Shown here piece by piece: positions 8,091 through 15,666 of a stretch of DNA of 64,000 nucleotides. The position numbers were made by a program, and so were the translations under genes. The DNA comes from Longimicrobium sp. (lineage in GTDB: Bacteria > Gemmatimonadota > Gemmatimonadetes > Longimicrobiales > Longimicrobiaceae). The stretch lies in NCBI GenBank assembly GCA_036389135.1, contig DASVQP010000120.1, positions 1 to 64,000 of the forward strand. The letters run 5' to 3'. The notes beneath the pieces were generated by a model, which was not told the origin of the DNA, did not search any database, and saw only the letters and a list, made by a program, of their open reading frames with translations. Positions within the stretch are counted from its first letter, which is position 1. The number at the start of each line of letters is the position of its first letter.

Positions 8091-8524
8091 AGAGTGCCTA
8101 GTGCCCAGTGCCTAGTGCCTAGTAACTGCGGTCAAGCGATTTGCGCAGCGCGACGAGGATGCGCGTCACCTCGGTGCACGCTTCTATCAATGCCGCAGCT
8201 TCCTCGGGGTGGACATAACCGAGATCTGCCGCGAGGTACAGCTGGCTCCGGACCTCGCCCGCCGATCCTCGAGCGAACGTCAAAAAGCGCGCGAACTCGG
8301 GACGACTGTTCCGATCAAACCCCTCCGCGATGTTCGACATCACGGACACCGCGGCCCGCTGTATCTGGTCACGCAGACCGAAGTCTTTAGCGAATTGACC
8401 CTTCGGCGTAACTCGGTACACCTGCACACACAGCGCCCTGGCCTTCTGCCACGCAATCAGCTCCTCGAAGCGCGAGACTTTCATCCGCGCTCACTAGGCA
8501 CTGGGCACTAGGCACTGGGCACTG
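8091..8524. mobile_element. Heptad-flanked element carrying a four-helix-bundle gene (copy 1)
   Basis: Degenerate heptads AGTGCCTAGTGCCCAGTGCC (8091-8122) and, inverted, CACTAGGCACTGGGCACTAGG (8491-8524) enclose one small gene (8119-8484). The unit sits between pdhA and pdhB, which are normally adjacent, so it looks inserted. A second unit of the same design is at 34200-34743. Mobility is inferred from this arrangement; no transposase is encoded. Confidence 0.55.
8119..8484 (-). CDS. Four-helix-bundle protein, 23S rRNA intervening-sequence (S23/IVP) family
   Basis: 121 residues with the family hallmarks FEELIAWQKARAL near the N-terminus and DQIQRAAVSVMSNIAEGF in the middle, then a third and fourth helix (SAGEVRSQLYLAADLGYV and EACTEVTRILVALRKSL). 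Such proteins were first noted in insertions of 23S rRNA genes; the related Avd protein works with the reverse transcriptase of diversity-generating retroelements. The actual function is unknown, and nucleic-acid binding is plausible from basic residues. The TAG stop lies in the flanking heptad repeat. It has a close paralogue at 34300, also repeat-flanked. Confidence 0.85.
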   Translation of the reverse strand: MKVSRFEELIAWQKARALCVQVYRVTPKGQFAKDFGLRDQIQRAAVSVMSNIAEGFDRNSRPEFARFLTFARGSAGEVRSQLYLAADLGYVHPEEAAALIEACTEVTRILVALRKSLDRSY

Positions 8525-8528
8525 CAGT

Positions 8529-9701
8529 TCACCGATTCCTCATGTCGAAGTAGAGCCGGCCGTTGACGTTTTCTTCGGCGTAGATCTCGGTGTAGAGCTC
8601 GTCCACCGCGGGCTCGGGCGACTTCTCGGCGAAGTCGGCGGCTTCCTCGGAGATCTGCTTGACCTCCGCGTCCATCTTCTCCAGCTCCTCCTGCGACAGG
8701 ATGCCGGTGCGCGAGAGGAGGTCGGCGAAGATGCGGATCGGGTCCTTGGCCTTCTCGCGCTCCACATCTTCCTTGGTGCGGTACACGCCGGAGACGGGGT
8801 CGGACATGGAGTGGCCCACGAAGCGGTAGGTGCGCGCCTCAATCAGCGTGGGGCCCTCGCCGGCGCGGGCGCGGTCATGGGCTTCCTTGGCCACGCGGTA
8901 CATGTCCAGCACGTCCATGCCATCGGCCACGGCCGAGTTCATGGCGTAGGCGGTGGCCTTCTGCGAGATGTCGTAAAGCGACGAGGCGCGCTCCCACGCG
9001 GTGCCCATGCCGAAGCGGTTGTTCTCCACGATGGTCACCAGCGGCAGCTTCCAGAGCGCGGCCATGTTCAGCGACTCGTGGAAGGCGCCCTGGTTGACGG
9101 CCGCCTCGCCCAGGTACACCTGCATGACGCGGTCTTCCTGGCGGTACTTGATCTTCCACGCCACGCCCAGCGCCAGCGGCACCTGCCCGCCCACGATGCC
9201 GTGGCCGCCCAGGTAGTTGTGCTCGGCGCTGAACATGTGCATGGAGCCGCCCTTCCCCTTGCTGCACCCGTCGGCACGCCCATACAGCTCGGCCATCACG
9301 GCGCCGGGGGTGATGCCGCACTGCAGCGCGTGGACGTGCTCGCGATACGCCGTCATCACGTAGTCGTCCTTGCGCAGCGCGTGGATGGCGCCCACCGCCA
9401 CCGCCTCCTGCCCGATGTACAGGTGGCAGAAGCCCCCGATCTTGCCCAGGGCATAGCTTTCCGCCGTCTTCTCCTCGAAGCGGCGCCCCAGGAGCATGTC
9501 CCACATCATCTTGCGGAGCTGCTCGGGCGAGAGCCCCTGCATGCGCTCCTCGTCGCTCAGCTGGGGCTTCTCCGACTGCTGCCAGGCGCGGTCGGGTCCG
9601 GGCTCGCCGCTCGGGGTCGTCTGCGCCTCGGCCGCTTCGGAGGCGGGGGCCGCCTGGTCTTCGCGCGGCGCGGGGGCGGTCATGGTCTTCGTCTCAGGCA
9701 T
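8529..9701 (-). CDS. pdhA: Pyruvate dehydrogenase E1 component, alpha subunit
   Basis: 390 residues, including an N-terminal Ala/Pro/Glu-rich extension of about 55 residues that the family does not need. The core begins near LSPEQLRKMMWDMLLGRRFEE and contains YIGQEAVAVGA, HVHALQCGI, and GKGGSMHMFS. The thiamine-diphosphate/Mg motif runs from YLGEAAVNQG to IVENN. The usual GDG at its start is GEA here, an Asp-to-Glu change at a metal ligand. The phosphorylation-loop-like region RTYRFVGHSMSDP is conserved. It is first of the PDH genes on the minus strand and decarboxylates pyruvate with E1 beta. Confidence 0.93.
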   Translation of the reverse strand: MPETKTMTAPAPREDQAAPASEAAEAQTTPSGEPGPDRAWQQSEKPQLSDEERMQGLSPEQLRKMMWDMLLGRRFEEKTAESYALGKIGGFCHLYIGQEAVAVGAIHALRKDDYVMTAYREHVHALQCGITPGAVMAELYGRADGCSKGKGGSMHMFSAEHNYLGGHGIVGGQVPLALGVAWKIKYRQEDRVMQVYLGEAAVNQGAFHESLNMAALWKLPLVTIVENNRFGMGTAWERASSLYDISQKATAYAMNSAVADGMDVLDMYRVAKEAHDRARAGEGPTLIEARTYRFVGHSMSDPVSGVYRTKEDVEREKAKDPIRIFADLLSRTGILSQEELEKMDAEVKQISEEAADFAEKSPEPAVDELYTEIYAEENVNGRLYFDMRNR

Positions 9702-9749
9702 CGTTTCTATCTCGCGAACCGTTCGGATGTCCGGGTTCGTAAGGGGGCA

Positions 9750-10337
9750 TCAAGCCCCGCGCCCAGCGGGCGGGAGCACGTCCTGGTAAATCTCGGCCAT
9801 CGCCAGCGTGCAGCCGAGCGACTCCAAGCGGACCTCGTCCTCCATCCGCTGGTAGACCGTGCAGCTCCAGCTCTCGTCTTCTTCGCGTCGGTACAGCTCC
9901 ACGCGCGGCTCCTTCTGCACTACGAACAGGTACTCGCGCAGCGAGGGAATCAGCCGGTAGCCGTCCTTCTTCTTCCCCCGGTCGTGCCGCTCGGTGGAGG
10001 GCGACAGCACCTCGACCACCAAGGACGGGTTGAGGAGAACATCGTTGCGGTGGTCCTTGAACCGCCGCTCTCCGCAGACCACGCTCACATCCGGGTACGC
10101 CGTTTTGCGCGATGCATCGAACTGCACGCGCATGTCGCTCATGTATGGCCGGCAATCCGTCCCACGCAGCCTGTTGTGGAGCGCCGCGAAAATGTTACCC
10201 GTGATGACTACGTGCGGCTCCGGTGCGCCGGACATCGCCACGATCTCGCCGTCCCAGTACTCACTCTTGTACTCGGCGGCGCGCTCACGGACGAGGTACT
10301 CTTCCGGCGATACACCCGGATAGGTGATGGTGCTCAT
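9750..10337 (-). CDS. Uma2 family (DUF820) restriction-endonuclease-fold protein, second of a pair
   Basis: 195 residues from the ATG at 10337, which overlaps the stop of the preceding Uma2 gene (ATGA), so translation is coupled. Uma2 proteins have a PD-(D/E)XK nuclease fold. Visible here are YPDVSVVCGE (first acidic residue), then NPSLVVEVLSPSTERHDRGKK with the E-V-x-S core and a trailing lysine. The short N-terminal YPGVSPEEYLVRERAAEYKSEYWDGEIVAM segment is also typical. The family is widespread and multicopy in Gemmatimonadota, cyanobacteria and Deinococcus, and its physiological role is unproven. It lies between PDH and lipoyl synthase genes with no obvious functional link. Confidence 0.85.
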   Translation of the reverse strand: MSTITYPGVSPEEYLVRERAAEYKSEYWDGEIVAMSGAPEPHVVITGNIFAALHNRLRGTDCRPYMSDMRVQFDASRKTAYPDVSVVCGERRFKDHRNDVLLNPSLVVEVLSPSTERHDRGKKKDGYRLIPSLREYLFVVQKEPRVELYRREEDESWSCTVYQRMEDEVRLESLGCTLAMAEIYQDVLPPAGRGA

Positions 10338-10939
10338 CGGGCCTCCGCCAGACCGGGTGCAAGCAAGTCCGCGACTCGATCGTAGACGTCCGCCAGACGG
10401 ATGGTGCACCGTGGCCGGTCGAGCTCGACCACCGCATCCAATCCCCCGGCCTCGCGAAACAGCCACCGACGCTCGTCCAGCCGGGTATACCACTCCACCT
10501 GTGCTCTGCGCGTGCTTACCAGCACAAAATGGTTCACCGACGGGATTTTGCGATACAGCTGCCACTTCCGTCCCCGATCATACCCCTCGGTCGCGGGCCA
10601 GAGCACTTCCACGACGATCGCCGGGTTGAGGAGCGAGTCGTCGTGGTCATCCTCCGTCTCCGCGTGCCCGTCTACCGCTACCGCGTCCGAGTACAGGTAG
10701 TTGGGCTCGCAGGGAACCCGGATGCGGAAGCCTCCCGGGAACACCTCGGCGTCTGAGCCGTGAAGGGCGTCGTGCAACGCGACCATGATAGCGGTGGCGA
10801 CCAGGCCATGCACACGCGACGAGTAACGCTCCTCACCGATCGCACCGTCCACGTACTCGTGCGCCGCCTCGGAGGCGCGCTCGAACGCCAGGTACTCCTC
10901 CGGCGTGACGCGGGTCGTGGGGGCGGCGGCGGGAAGCAT
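10334..10939 (-). CDS. Uma2 family (DUF820) restriction-endonuclease-fold protein, first of a pair
   Basis: 201 residues. N-terminal RVTPEEYLAFERASEAAHEYVDGAI, then YSDAVAV and NPAIVVEVLWPATEGYDRGRKWQLYRKI, the same fold as its neighbour but diverged. The usual Ser after EVL is Trp-Pro here, while Glu and Lys of the active site remain. It starts 3 bases after the end of lipA and is followed by its paralogue with an ATGA overlap, so lipA and both Uma2 genes could share a message. The pair probably arose by duplication and then diverged; a heteromeric enzyme is possible but not shown. Confidence 0.83.
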   Translation of the reverse strand: MLPAAAPTTRVTPEEYLAFERASEAAHEYVDGAIGEERYSSRVHGLVATAIMVALHDALHGSDAEVFPGGFRIRVPCEPNYLYSDAVAVDGHAETEDDHDDSLLNPAIVVEVLWPATEGYDRGRKWQLYRKIPSVNHFVLVSTRRAQVEWYTRLDERRWLFREAGGLDAVVELDRPRCTIRLADVYDRVADLLAPGLAEAR

Positions 10940-10942
10940 GGG

Positions 10943-12070
10943 CTACAGGCTCCCGAGCTGCACGAGCGCGGGGGCGGGGCGCACCGGCGGGGCGCCGATG
11001 GCGCGCAGCGCGGCTTCCGCGGGGTCGATGACGACGGCGGAGTCCACGTCGGCCTCCAGGATCTCGGTGATGGTGCCGGGGCCCTGCGCCACAATGGTGC
11101 GCGCCTGCTCCTTGGCGTGGTACGACGACCGCACCAGCGGCCCGCTCTCCACGTGCCCGAAGCCCAGCTCCCGCTCGCCGATCTCCTTCCAGTGGCGGAA
11201 CTCGTCGGGCGTCACCCAGCGGTCCAGAGGGACGTGGTGCTGCGAGGGGCGCAGGTACTGCCCGAGCGTGAGCACGTCCACCGACGCGTCCCGCAGGTCC
11301 CGCATCGACGTGTAGATCTCCTCCTCCGTCTCGCCCATTCCCAGGATGATGGCGCTCTTGGTGAGCTGCCGCGGGTTCATCCGCTTGACGGCGCCCAGCA
11401 TGGAGATGGAGCGCCAGTAGCGCCCGCCCGGCCGCAGGTGCTTCGACAGCCGCTCCACCGTGTCGATGTTGTGCGCCAGGATCTCGGGCCCGGCCTCGAC
11501 CACGATGCGCAGCGCCGTCTCGTTCCCCTTGAAGTCAGGGACGAGCACCTCGACGGTGCACCCCGGCTGGCGCGCGTGGATCTGGCGAATGACTTCCGCG
11601 TAGATCTCGGCGCCGCCGTTCTTCAGCTCGTCGCGGTTCACCGAGGTGACGACGGCGTGCTCCAGCCCCATCGTCACGACGGAGTCGGCGACGCGGCGGG
11701 GCTCGTCCTGGTCCAGTTCGGTGGGGAGGCCGTGGGCGACCGCGCAGTACTTGCAGGCCCGGGTGCACACGTCTCCCAGGATCATGAAGGTGGCGGTGCC
11801 GCTCTCCCAGCACTCGCCGATGTTGGGGCAGTGGGCCTCCTCGCACACGGTGTGGAGGCCCTGGTCGCGCATGAGCTGCTTGAGGCGCAGGTAGTTGGGG
11901 CTTCCCGGCGCGCGGACCTTGAGCCACTCGGGCTTGCGCGCGCGGTGCTCCAGCGGCTGCTGTCCCTCCAGCAGGGGCACGTTCACCGTCCCCTTGCTCT
12001 TTACGACCCCGTTGTCCTTGCCCTGCGGCGCGTACCCGCGGGTTCCCTGCTGGGGTGCTTCGACGCTCAT
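10943..12070 (-). CDS. lipA: Lipoyl synthase (radical SAM)
   Basis: 375 residues, longer than the usual 290-330 because of about 45 extra N-terminal residues. It inserts two sulphurs into protein-bound octanoyl chains, making the lipoyl arm needed by the E2 subunit encoded downstream. The auxiliary [4Fe-4S] cluster motif is Cys76-x4-Cys81-x5-Cys87 (CEEAHCPNIGEC). The radical-SAM motif is Cys102-x3-Cys106-x2-Cys109 (CTRACKYC). The conserved C-terminal RSSY, which ligates the auxiliary cluster, is present (VRSSYHA). Location upstream of the PDH genes fits a dedicated lipoylation supply. Upstream is a 394-base gap filled by repeats. Confidence 0.95.
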   Translation of the reverse strand: MSVEAPQQGTRGYAPQGKDNGVVKSKGTVNVPLLEGQQPLEHRARKPEWLKVRAPGSPNYLRLKQLMRDQGLHTVCEEAHCPNIGECWESGTATFMILGDVCTRACKYCAVAHGLPTELDQDEPRRVADSVVTMGLEHAVVTSVNRDELKNGGAEIYAEVIRQIHARQPGCTVEVLVPDFKGNETALRIVVEAGPEILAHNIDTVERLSKHLRPGGRYWRSISMLGAVKRMNPRQLTKSAIILGMGETEEEIYTSMRDLRDASVDVLTLGQYLRPSQHHVPLDRWVTPDEFRHWKEIGERELGFGHVESGPLVRSSYHAKEQARTIVAQGPGTITEILEADVDSAVVIDPAEAALRAIGAPPVRPAPALVQLGSL

Positions 12071-12241
12071 CTATCCCTCTCGCCCTTCGCGTTTTGCGCT
12101 CTCTCGTCATGCGAGGCCGGGCGACGCGCGCCCAAGCCCCCAATTGTACCCCGCTGTGCCGATTTGGGCAAACGGGGAACGAAAGTGCGTGAGTGCGTTG
12201 GTGCGTGAAGTGCGCTCAAAGCCGCGCGGACCCCCGCCCTT

Positions 12242-12437
12242 TGTCATCCTGAGGGAGCCGCCGCATCCCACGCCCGCGCCGCACACCGCACCCCTGCGGC
12301 GACCGAAGGATCTAGCCGGAGAGGCAAGAGGACGGCGAGTAAATGGCGGCCTCCTCGGCACGGGCAGTAGATCCTTCGCTCCGCGCCACACGACGGCGCA
12401 CGAGCGAGGACGGAGAAGCGCGTCGCTCAGGCTGACA
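12242..12437. repeat. Palindromic ~195-bp element, copy 2 (inverted relative to copies 1 and 3)
   Basis: Ends TGTCATCCTGAG and CTCAGGCTGACA (one mismatch from perfect). Inside are GACCGAAGGATCTAGCCGG and GTAGATCCTTCGCTCCGCG, the reverse order of copy 1. Octad repeats in opposite orientation lie outside it (AGTGCGTGAGTGCGTTGG at 12183 and ACCAACGCACTTC at 12454), so the unit appears nested inside another inverted-repeat pair. The gap 12071-12464 holds nothing else that I can see. Confidence 0.8.
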
Positions 12438-12464
12438 GATCTTTCGCCGCCGCACCAACGCACT

Positions 12465-13484
12465 TCACGCCCCGTTCCCCTCCCCCAGCCCATGCTCGCG
12501 AAGCTTCCGGGCCAGCGTGGGCCGCGAGATGTCCAGGATGCGGGCGGCGGCGCTGCGGTTGCCGCGCGTGAGGCCCAGCGTGAGCGCCACGGCCTCGCCC
12601 TCCACCCGCTCCAGCGTCTTTCCTTCGGCGGGAATGTGGATGACGGCGGCCGGGGGGGACGACGTGTTGGAGAGGCCCGAGCGCGCGGTGCGGTGCAGGA
12701 CGATCAGGTGCTCGGCGCGGATGACCTCGTCGCCGGCGAGCTGTGCGGCGCGCTCCACCACGTGCCTCAGCTCGCGCACGTTGCCCGGCCAGGGGTGCGC
12801 CTCCAGCGCGGCGAGCGCCTCCTCGTCCAGCGTCATCTCCATTCCGCGATCGGCGGCGGGGCCGCGGAGGAAGAGCTCGGCCAGGATGCGGATGTCGCCG
12901 GGACGGTCGCGGAGCGGCGGGAGATCCACGCGCGCCGGCGACAGCGCCGCCAGCAGCTCGGCATCCAGCGTCCCGGCCTCGAGCGACACCTCCGGCGGGG
13001 CGGATGCGGCCACGATCACGCGGCACTGCACCCGCACCGGCGAGTCGCCGCCCTCGCGCACGATGGTGCGCTCGCGGATGGCGGCGGCCAGGCGCTGCTG
13101 GAGCGGGAGGGGGAGGCGCGTGACGTCGGAGACGAACAGCGTACCGGCGCCCGCCAGCTCGATGAGGCCGCGGCGCGGGGGCGGCGCGTCGGCCATGAGC
13201 GACGGATGGGTGCCGAAAAGCTCCGCCGCCAGGAGAGGCTCGGGAACGGCGGCGCAGTCGAAGGGGAGAAACGGGTCGTACGGCGCCGCGGAGTAGTGGA
13301 TGCCGCGCGCCAGCAGCTCCTTTCCCGTACCCGCCTCGCCGGCCAGGATCACCCCCGATGCTCCAGACGCCACCGCGGCGCAGGCTCGCTCCACCGCGTC
13401 CCGCATCGGTGGACTTTCTCCCACGATGGCTTGCCCGCCCAGGGCCAGGAGCCCGTCCGTGCTTTCGGTTCCGTCGTCGCTCAT
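12465..13484 (-). CDS. Sigma-54 activator-like AAA+ protein with Fis-type HTH, degenerate
   Basis: 339 residues. Walker A is intact (GEAGTGKE, Lys55). The arginine-bearing VDLPPLRDRPGDI segment and the HPWPGNVRELRHVVERA lid are well conserved, and a Fis-type helix-turn-helix closes the protein (GNRSAAARILDISRPTLARKL). Two defining features are missing. The GAFTGA loop that touches sigma-54 is replaced by HPSLMADAPPPRRG (about 93-105), and Walker B reads TLFVSD instead of TLFLDE. It may therefore be a DNA-binding regulator that no longer remodels sigma-54 holoenzyme. No receiver domain is present. It stands alone, with repeats downstream. Confidence 0.82.
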   Translation of the reverse strand: MSDDGTESTDGLLALGGQAIVGESPPMRDAVERACAAVASGASGVILAGEAGTGKELLARGIHYSAAPYDPFLPFDCAAVPEPLLAAELFGTHPSLMADAPPPRRGLIELAGAGTLFVSDVTRLPLPLQQRLAAAIRERTIVREGGDSPVRVQCRVIVAASAPPEVSLEAGTLDAELLAALSPARVDLPPLRDRPGDIRILAELFLRGPAADRGMEMTLDEEALAALEAHPWPGNVRELRHVVERAAQLAGDEVIRAEHLIVLHRTARSGLSNTSSPPAAVIHIPAEGKTLERVEGEAVALTLGLTRGNRSAAARILDISRPTLARKLREHGLGEGNGA

Positions 13485-13662
13485 CGCCCCTCGTGCCGGT
13501 GTTCCGTGCGGGTCGCCGCGCCCCGAGGCGGCAAGAAGCGCGCCCCCTGCGGCTTATTTACCTTGCGCCGCGAGGTGGGAGCAAGGGCGTGGATCTCACG
13601 CGGCACCGCGGAGTCGCGTGAGGTCCGCAAGTGCACGGCTCCCAGGGGGAAATCCGCGTTGC

Positions 13663-14457
13663 CTACCGCATCTTCTTCATGATCGTCTTGGCGGTGCGGA
13701 TCACCACTCCGCGCGGCGAAACGCGCACCACGTAGGTGCTGAGGCGGTTGACGAGGCCAGGGGTGATGGTGCGCTGGCCGCGTTCGAGCGCGCCCAGCGC
13801 GGCGGCGACCACCTGCTGCGGCGTGCGCAGCCCCACGGGATTGTCGCCGAAGACGGTGCCCGCCACGTCCTGGAACTCCGTGGCTACGGGGCCGGGGTTC
13901 AGGGTGACGACGCGCACGCCCGCCTCGCGGTTCTCCTCCGCCAGCGCTTCGGAGAGGGCGACCACGAACGCCTTGCTTGCGGCGTAGGCGGCCAGGTAGG
14001 GGATCGGCTGGTAGCCGGCGATGGAGGCGACGTTGATGATCCCGCCCTCCCCGCGCGGGCGCATGTCGCGCACGGCGAAGTGGGCCAGCTCCAGCAGCGC
14101 CGTGCAGTTGACGCGCACCATCTCCGTCTGCCGCTCGGCGGGGAGCTCGTCGAAGCGTCCCTTGAGCCCGAAGCCGGCGTTGTTGACCAGGAGGTGGAGG
14201 GGCCGCCCGTCGCTAGCCTCCAGCCAGAGGACGCCGGCCGCGCCAGGCTTGGCCAGGTCCACGGGCACGACGGCCGTCTCCACGCCGTGCTCGGAGCGGA
14301 GGGCGGCGGCCAGCGCCTGCAGCCGGTCTTCGCGGCGCGCGGCGAGCACCAGGTTCATCCCCCGACGCGCCAGCGCCCGCGCGAACTCCTCGCCGATGCC
14401 GGAGGACGCGCCCGTGACCAGCCCCCAGCGCCCGCGGTACTCCCACGCTCCACCCAT
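13663..14457 (-). CDS. Short-chain dehydrogenase/reductase (SDR)
   Basis: 264 residues, classical SDR length. The NAD(P) motif TGASSGIG is near residue 15, followed by AARREDRL (favouring NADPH), NNAG near 93, catalytic Ser in NVASIAG and YAASK for the Tyr/Lys pair. The LNPGPVATEF turn is typical. A short C-terminal extension carries basic residues (RTAKTIMKKMR). The closest recognisable type is the general DltE/YqjQ-like oxidoreductase group; the substrate cannot be told. Upstream (14458-14676) are a repeat and the arginine promoter, read in the other direction. Confidence 0.88.
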   Translation of the reverse strand: MGGAWEYRGRWGLVTGASSGIGEEFARALARRGMNLVLAARREDRLQALAAALRSEHGVETAVVPVDLAKPGAAGVLWLEASDGRPLHLLVNNAGFGLKGRFDELPAERQTEMVRVNCTALLELAHFAVRDMRPRGEGGIINVASIAGYQPIPYLAAYAASKAFVVALSEALAEENREAGVRVVTLNPGPVATEFQDVAGTVFGDNPVGLRTPQQVVAAALGALERGQRTITPGLVNRLSTYVVRVSPRGVVIRTAKTIMKKMR

Positions 14458-14518
14458 CCCGTCCTCCCCGTCGTCGCGGTTGCACGCGTGCCCGCCGAGC
14501 GGCGTTGCAAGAAAACAG

Positions 14519-14604
14519 CCTCACACAGAGCCACGGAGGGCAAGGAAAGAACGGAAGAAGGGGTTCTCTGTGCCTCGTAGTCCTCTCTGTGCCCTCGCGA
14601 AGCC
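14519..14604. repeat. TCACACAGAG-type repeat, copy 1 (diverged)
   Basis: Begins CTCACACAGAGCCACGGAGG with a purine-rich middle and a diverged right arm CCTCTCTGTGCCC. Better-preserved members are at 30251, 55114, 59940 and 62726. It lies between the divergent SDR gene and argC. Confidence 0.6.
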
Positions 14605-14634
14605 CCGTAGTTTGCGGCGTATGGTTATGCACCT

Positions 14635-14669
14635 AAGCGGTTGACCATTCAGAGAAGCGGTTTTATATT
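14635..14669 (+). promoter_or_regulatory. Sigma-70-type promoter of the arg operon with overlapping direct repeats
   Basis: TTGACC at 14641-14646 and TATATT at 14664-14669 are separated by 17 bases, an almost ideal housekeeping promoter. The expected transcription start (about 14676) falls at the argC ATG (14677), and no ribosome site precedes it, so a leaderless message is likely. Two identical AAGCGGTT repeats (14635-14642 and 14655-14662), 20 bases apart, straddle the -35 box and could be an operator. No convincing ARG box is seen. Confidence 0.65.
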
Positions 14670-14676
14670 CTACGTA

Positions 14677-15666
14677 ATGAATGGATTCTCTCGCGTCCGG
14701 GTTGGAATACTGGGCGCAACCGGCTACGCGGGTCAGGAGGCGGTGCGGCTCCTGGCGAAGCACCAGGGGGCGGCCCTCGCCCTCGCAAGCTCTCAGAGCG
14801 ATGCGGGGGCGATGCTGTCCCGGGCGGTGCGGGGCGCTCCCGAACTGGCGATGGTGCGGCTGGAGGATGCGGAGCTGGGCGAATGCGACGTGGTTCTCTC
14901 CTGCCTTCCGCACGGCGAGTCCGCGCGCTGGGCGGAGCGGGCGCGCGAGGCCGGGGCGAAGGTGGTGGACCTCTCCGCCGACCTGCGCGTTCCGGGCGAC
15001 GGTACGCCGGAGTGGGCGCGCGGGGCGGTGTACGGCCTCCCCGAGCTGCACCGCGAGCGGATCCGCGGGGCGGACGTGGTCGCGAACCCAGGGTGCTATC
15101 CCACGGCCGCGCTCCTGGCGCTGGCGCCGCTGCTGTGCGCGGGGAACGTGGCCGGGCCGGTGATCGTCAACGCGGCGTCGGGGGTCACGGGGGCCGGGCG
15201 CTCGCCCAAGCGCGAGTACCTCTTCGCCGAGGTGGCGGAGGACTTCCGCGCCTACGGGCTGGGCAACACGCACCGCCACCTTTCCGAGATGCGCGACCAG
15301 GCGGCGCGGATGAACGGAGGCACGGCGCCGGAGCTCGTCTTCACGCCCCACCTTCTCCCGGTGCGGCGCGGCATCCTGGAGACGATCTACGTCACCCTCC
15401 GCGAGCCGCTGGAGGATCCGGCGGAGCTGTGGCGGTCCGCGTACGCCGCGGAGCCCTTCGTGGAAGTGATGGACCGGGCGCCCACGCTGGCGGACGTCGT
15501 CGGGAGCAACCGCGTCGCCATCGGGGTGACGCGGGTGGCCGGGGTCTCGGCGCCGATGCTGACGGTGGTGGCGGCGATCGACAACCTGGTCAAGGGCGCC
15601 GCCGGGCAGGCCATCCAGAACGTGAACCTGATGTTCGGGCTGGACGAGACGGAGGGGCTGCTGTGA
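14677..15666 (+). CDS. argC: N-acetyl-gamma-glutamyl-phosphate reductase
   Basis: 329 residues from the ATG at 14677. It reduces N-acetylglutamyl phosphate to the semialdehyde with NADPH, the third step of arginine synthesis. The N-terminal Rossmann motif is GILGATGYAGQEAVRLL. Catalytic Cys140 lies in NPGCYPTAALLAL. A second signature region reads VNAASGVTGAGRSP, and HRHLSEM provides the active-site histidine. The start follows a consensus promoter with no visible ribosome site. An upstream in-frame TTG at 14641 lies in the -35 box and is unlikely. It overlaps argB by four bases (GTGA). Confidence 0.95.
   Translation: MNGFSRVRVGILGATGYAGQEAVRLLAKHQGAALALASSQSDAGAMLSRAVRGAPELAMVRLEDAELGECDVVLSCLPHGESARWAERAREAGAKVVDLSADLRVPGDGTPEWARGAVYGLPELHRERIRGADVVANPGCYPTAALLALAPLLCAGNVAGPVIVNAASGVTGAGRSPKREYLFAEVAEDFRAYGLGNTHRHLSEMRDQAARMNGGTAPELVFTPHLLPVRRGILETIYVTLREPLEDPAELWRSAYAAEPFVEVMDRAPTLADVVGSNRVAIGVTRVAGVSAPMLTVVAAIDNLVKGAAGQAIQNVNLMFGLDETEGLL

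Noticed and set aside
8119-8484. Diversity-generating retroelement accessory protein (Avd)
   Set aside because: The fold family is related, but no reverse transcriptase or template/variable repeat lies nearby.
14600-14676. ARG box upstream of argC
   Set aside because: Only half-matches (TATGCA, TGACCATTCA) and no palindrome of the expected form; the two AAGCGGTT repeats are the better candidate operator.
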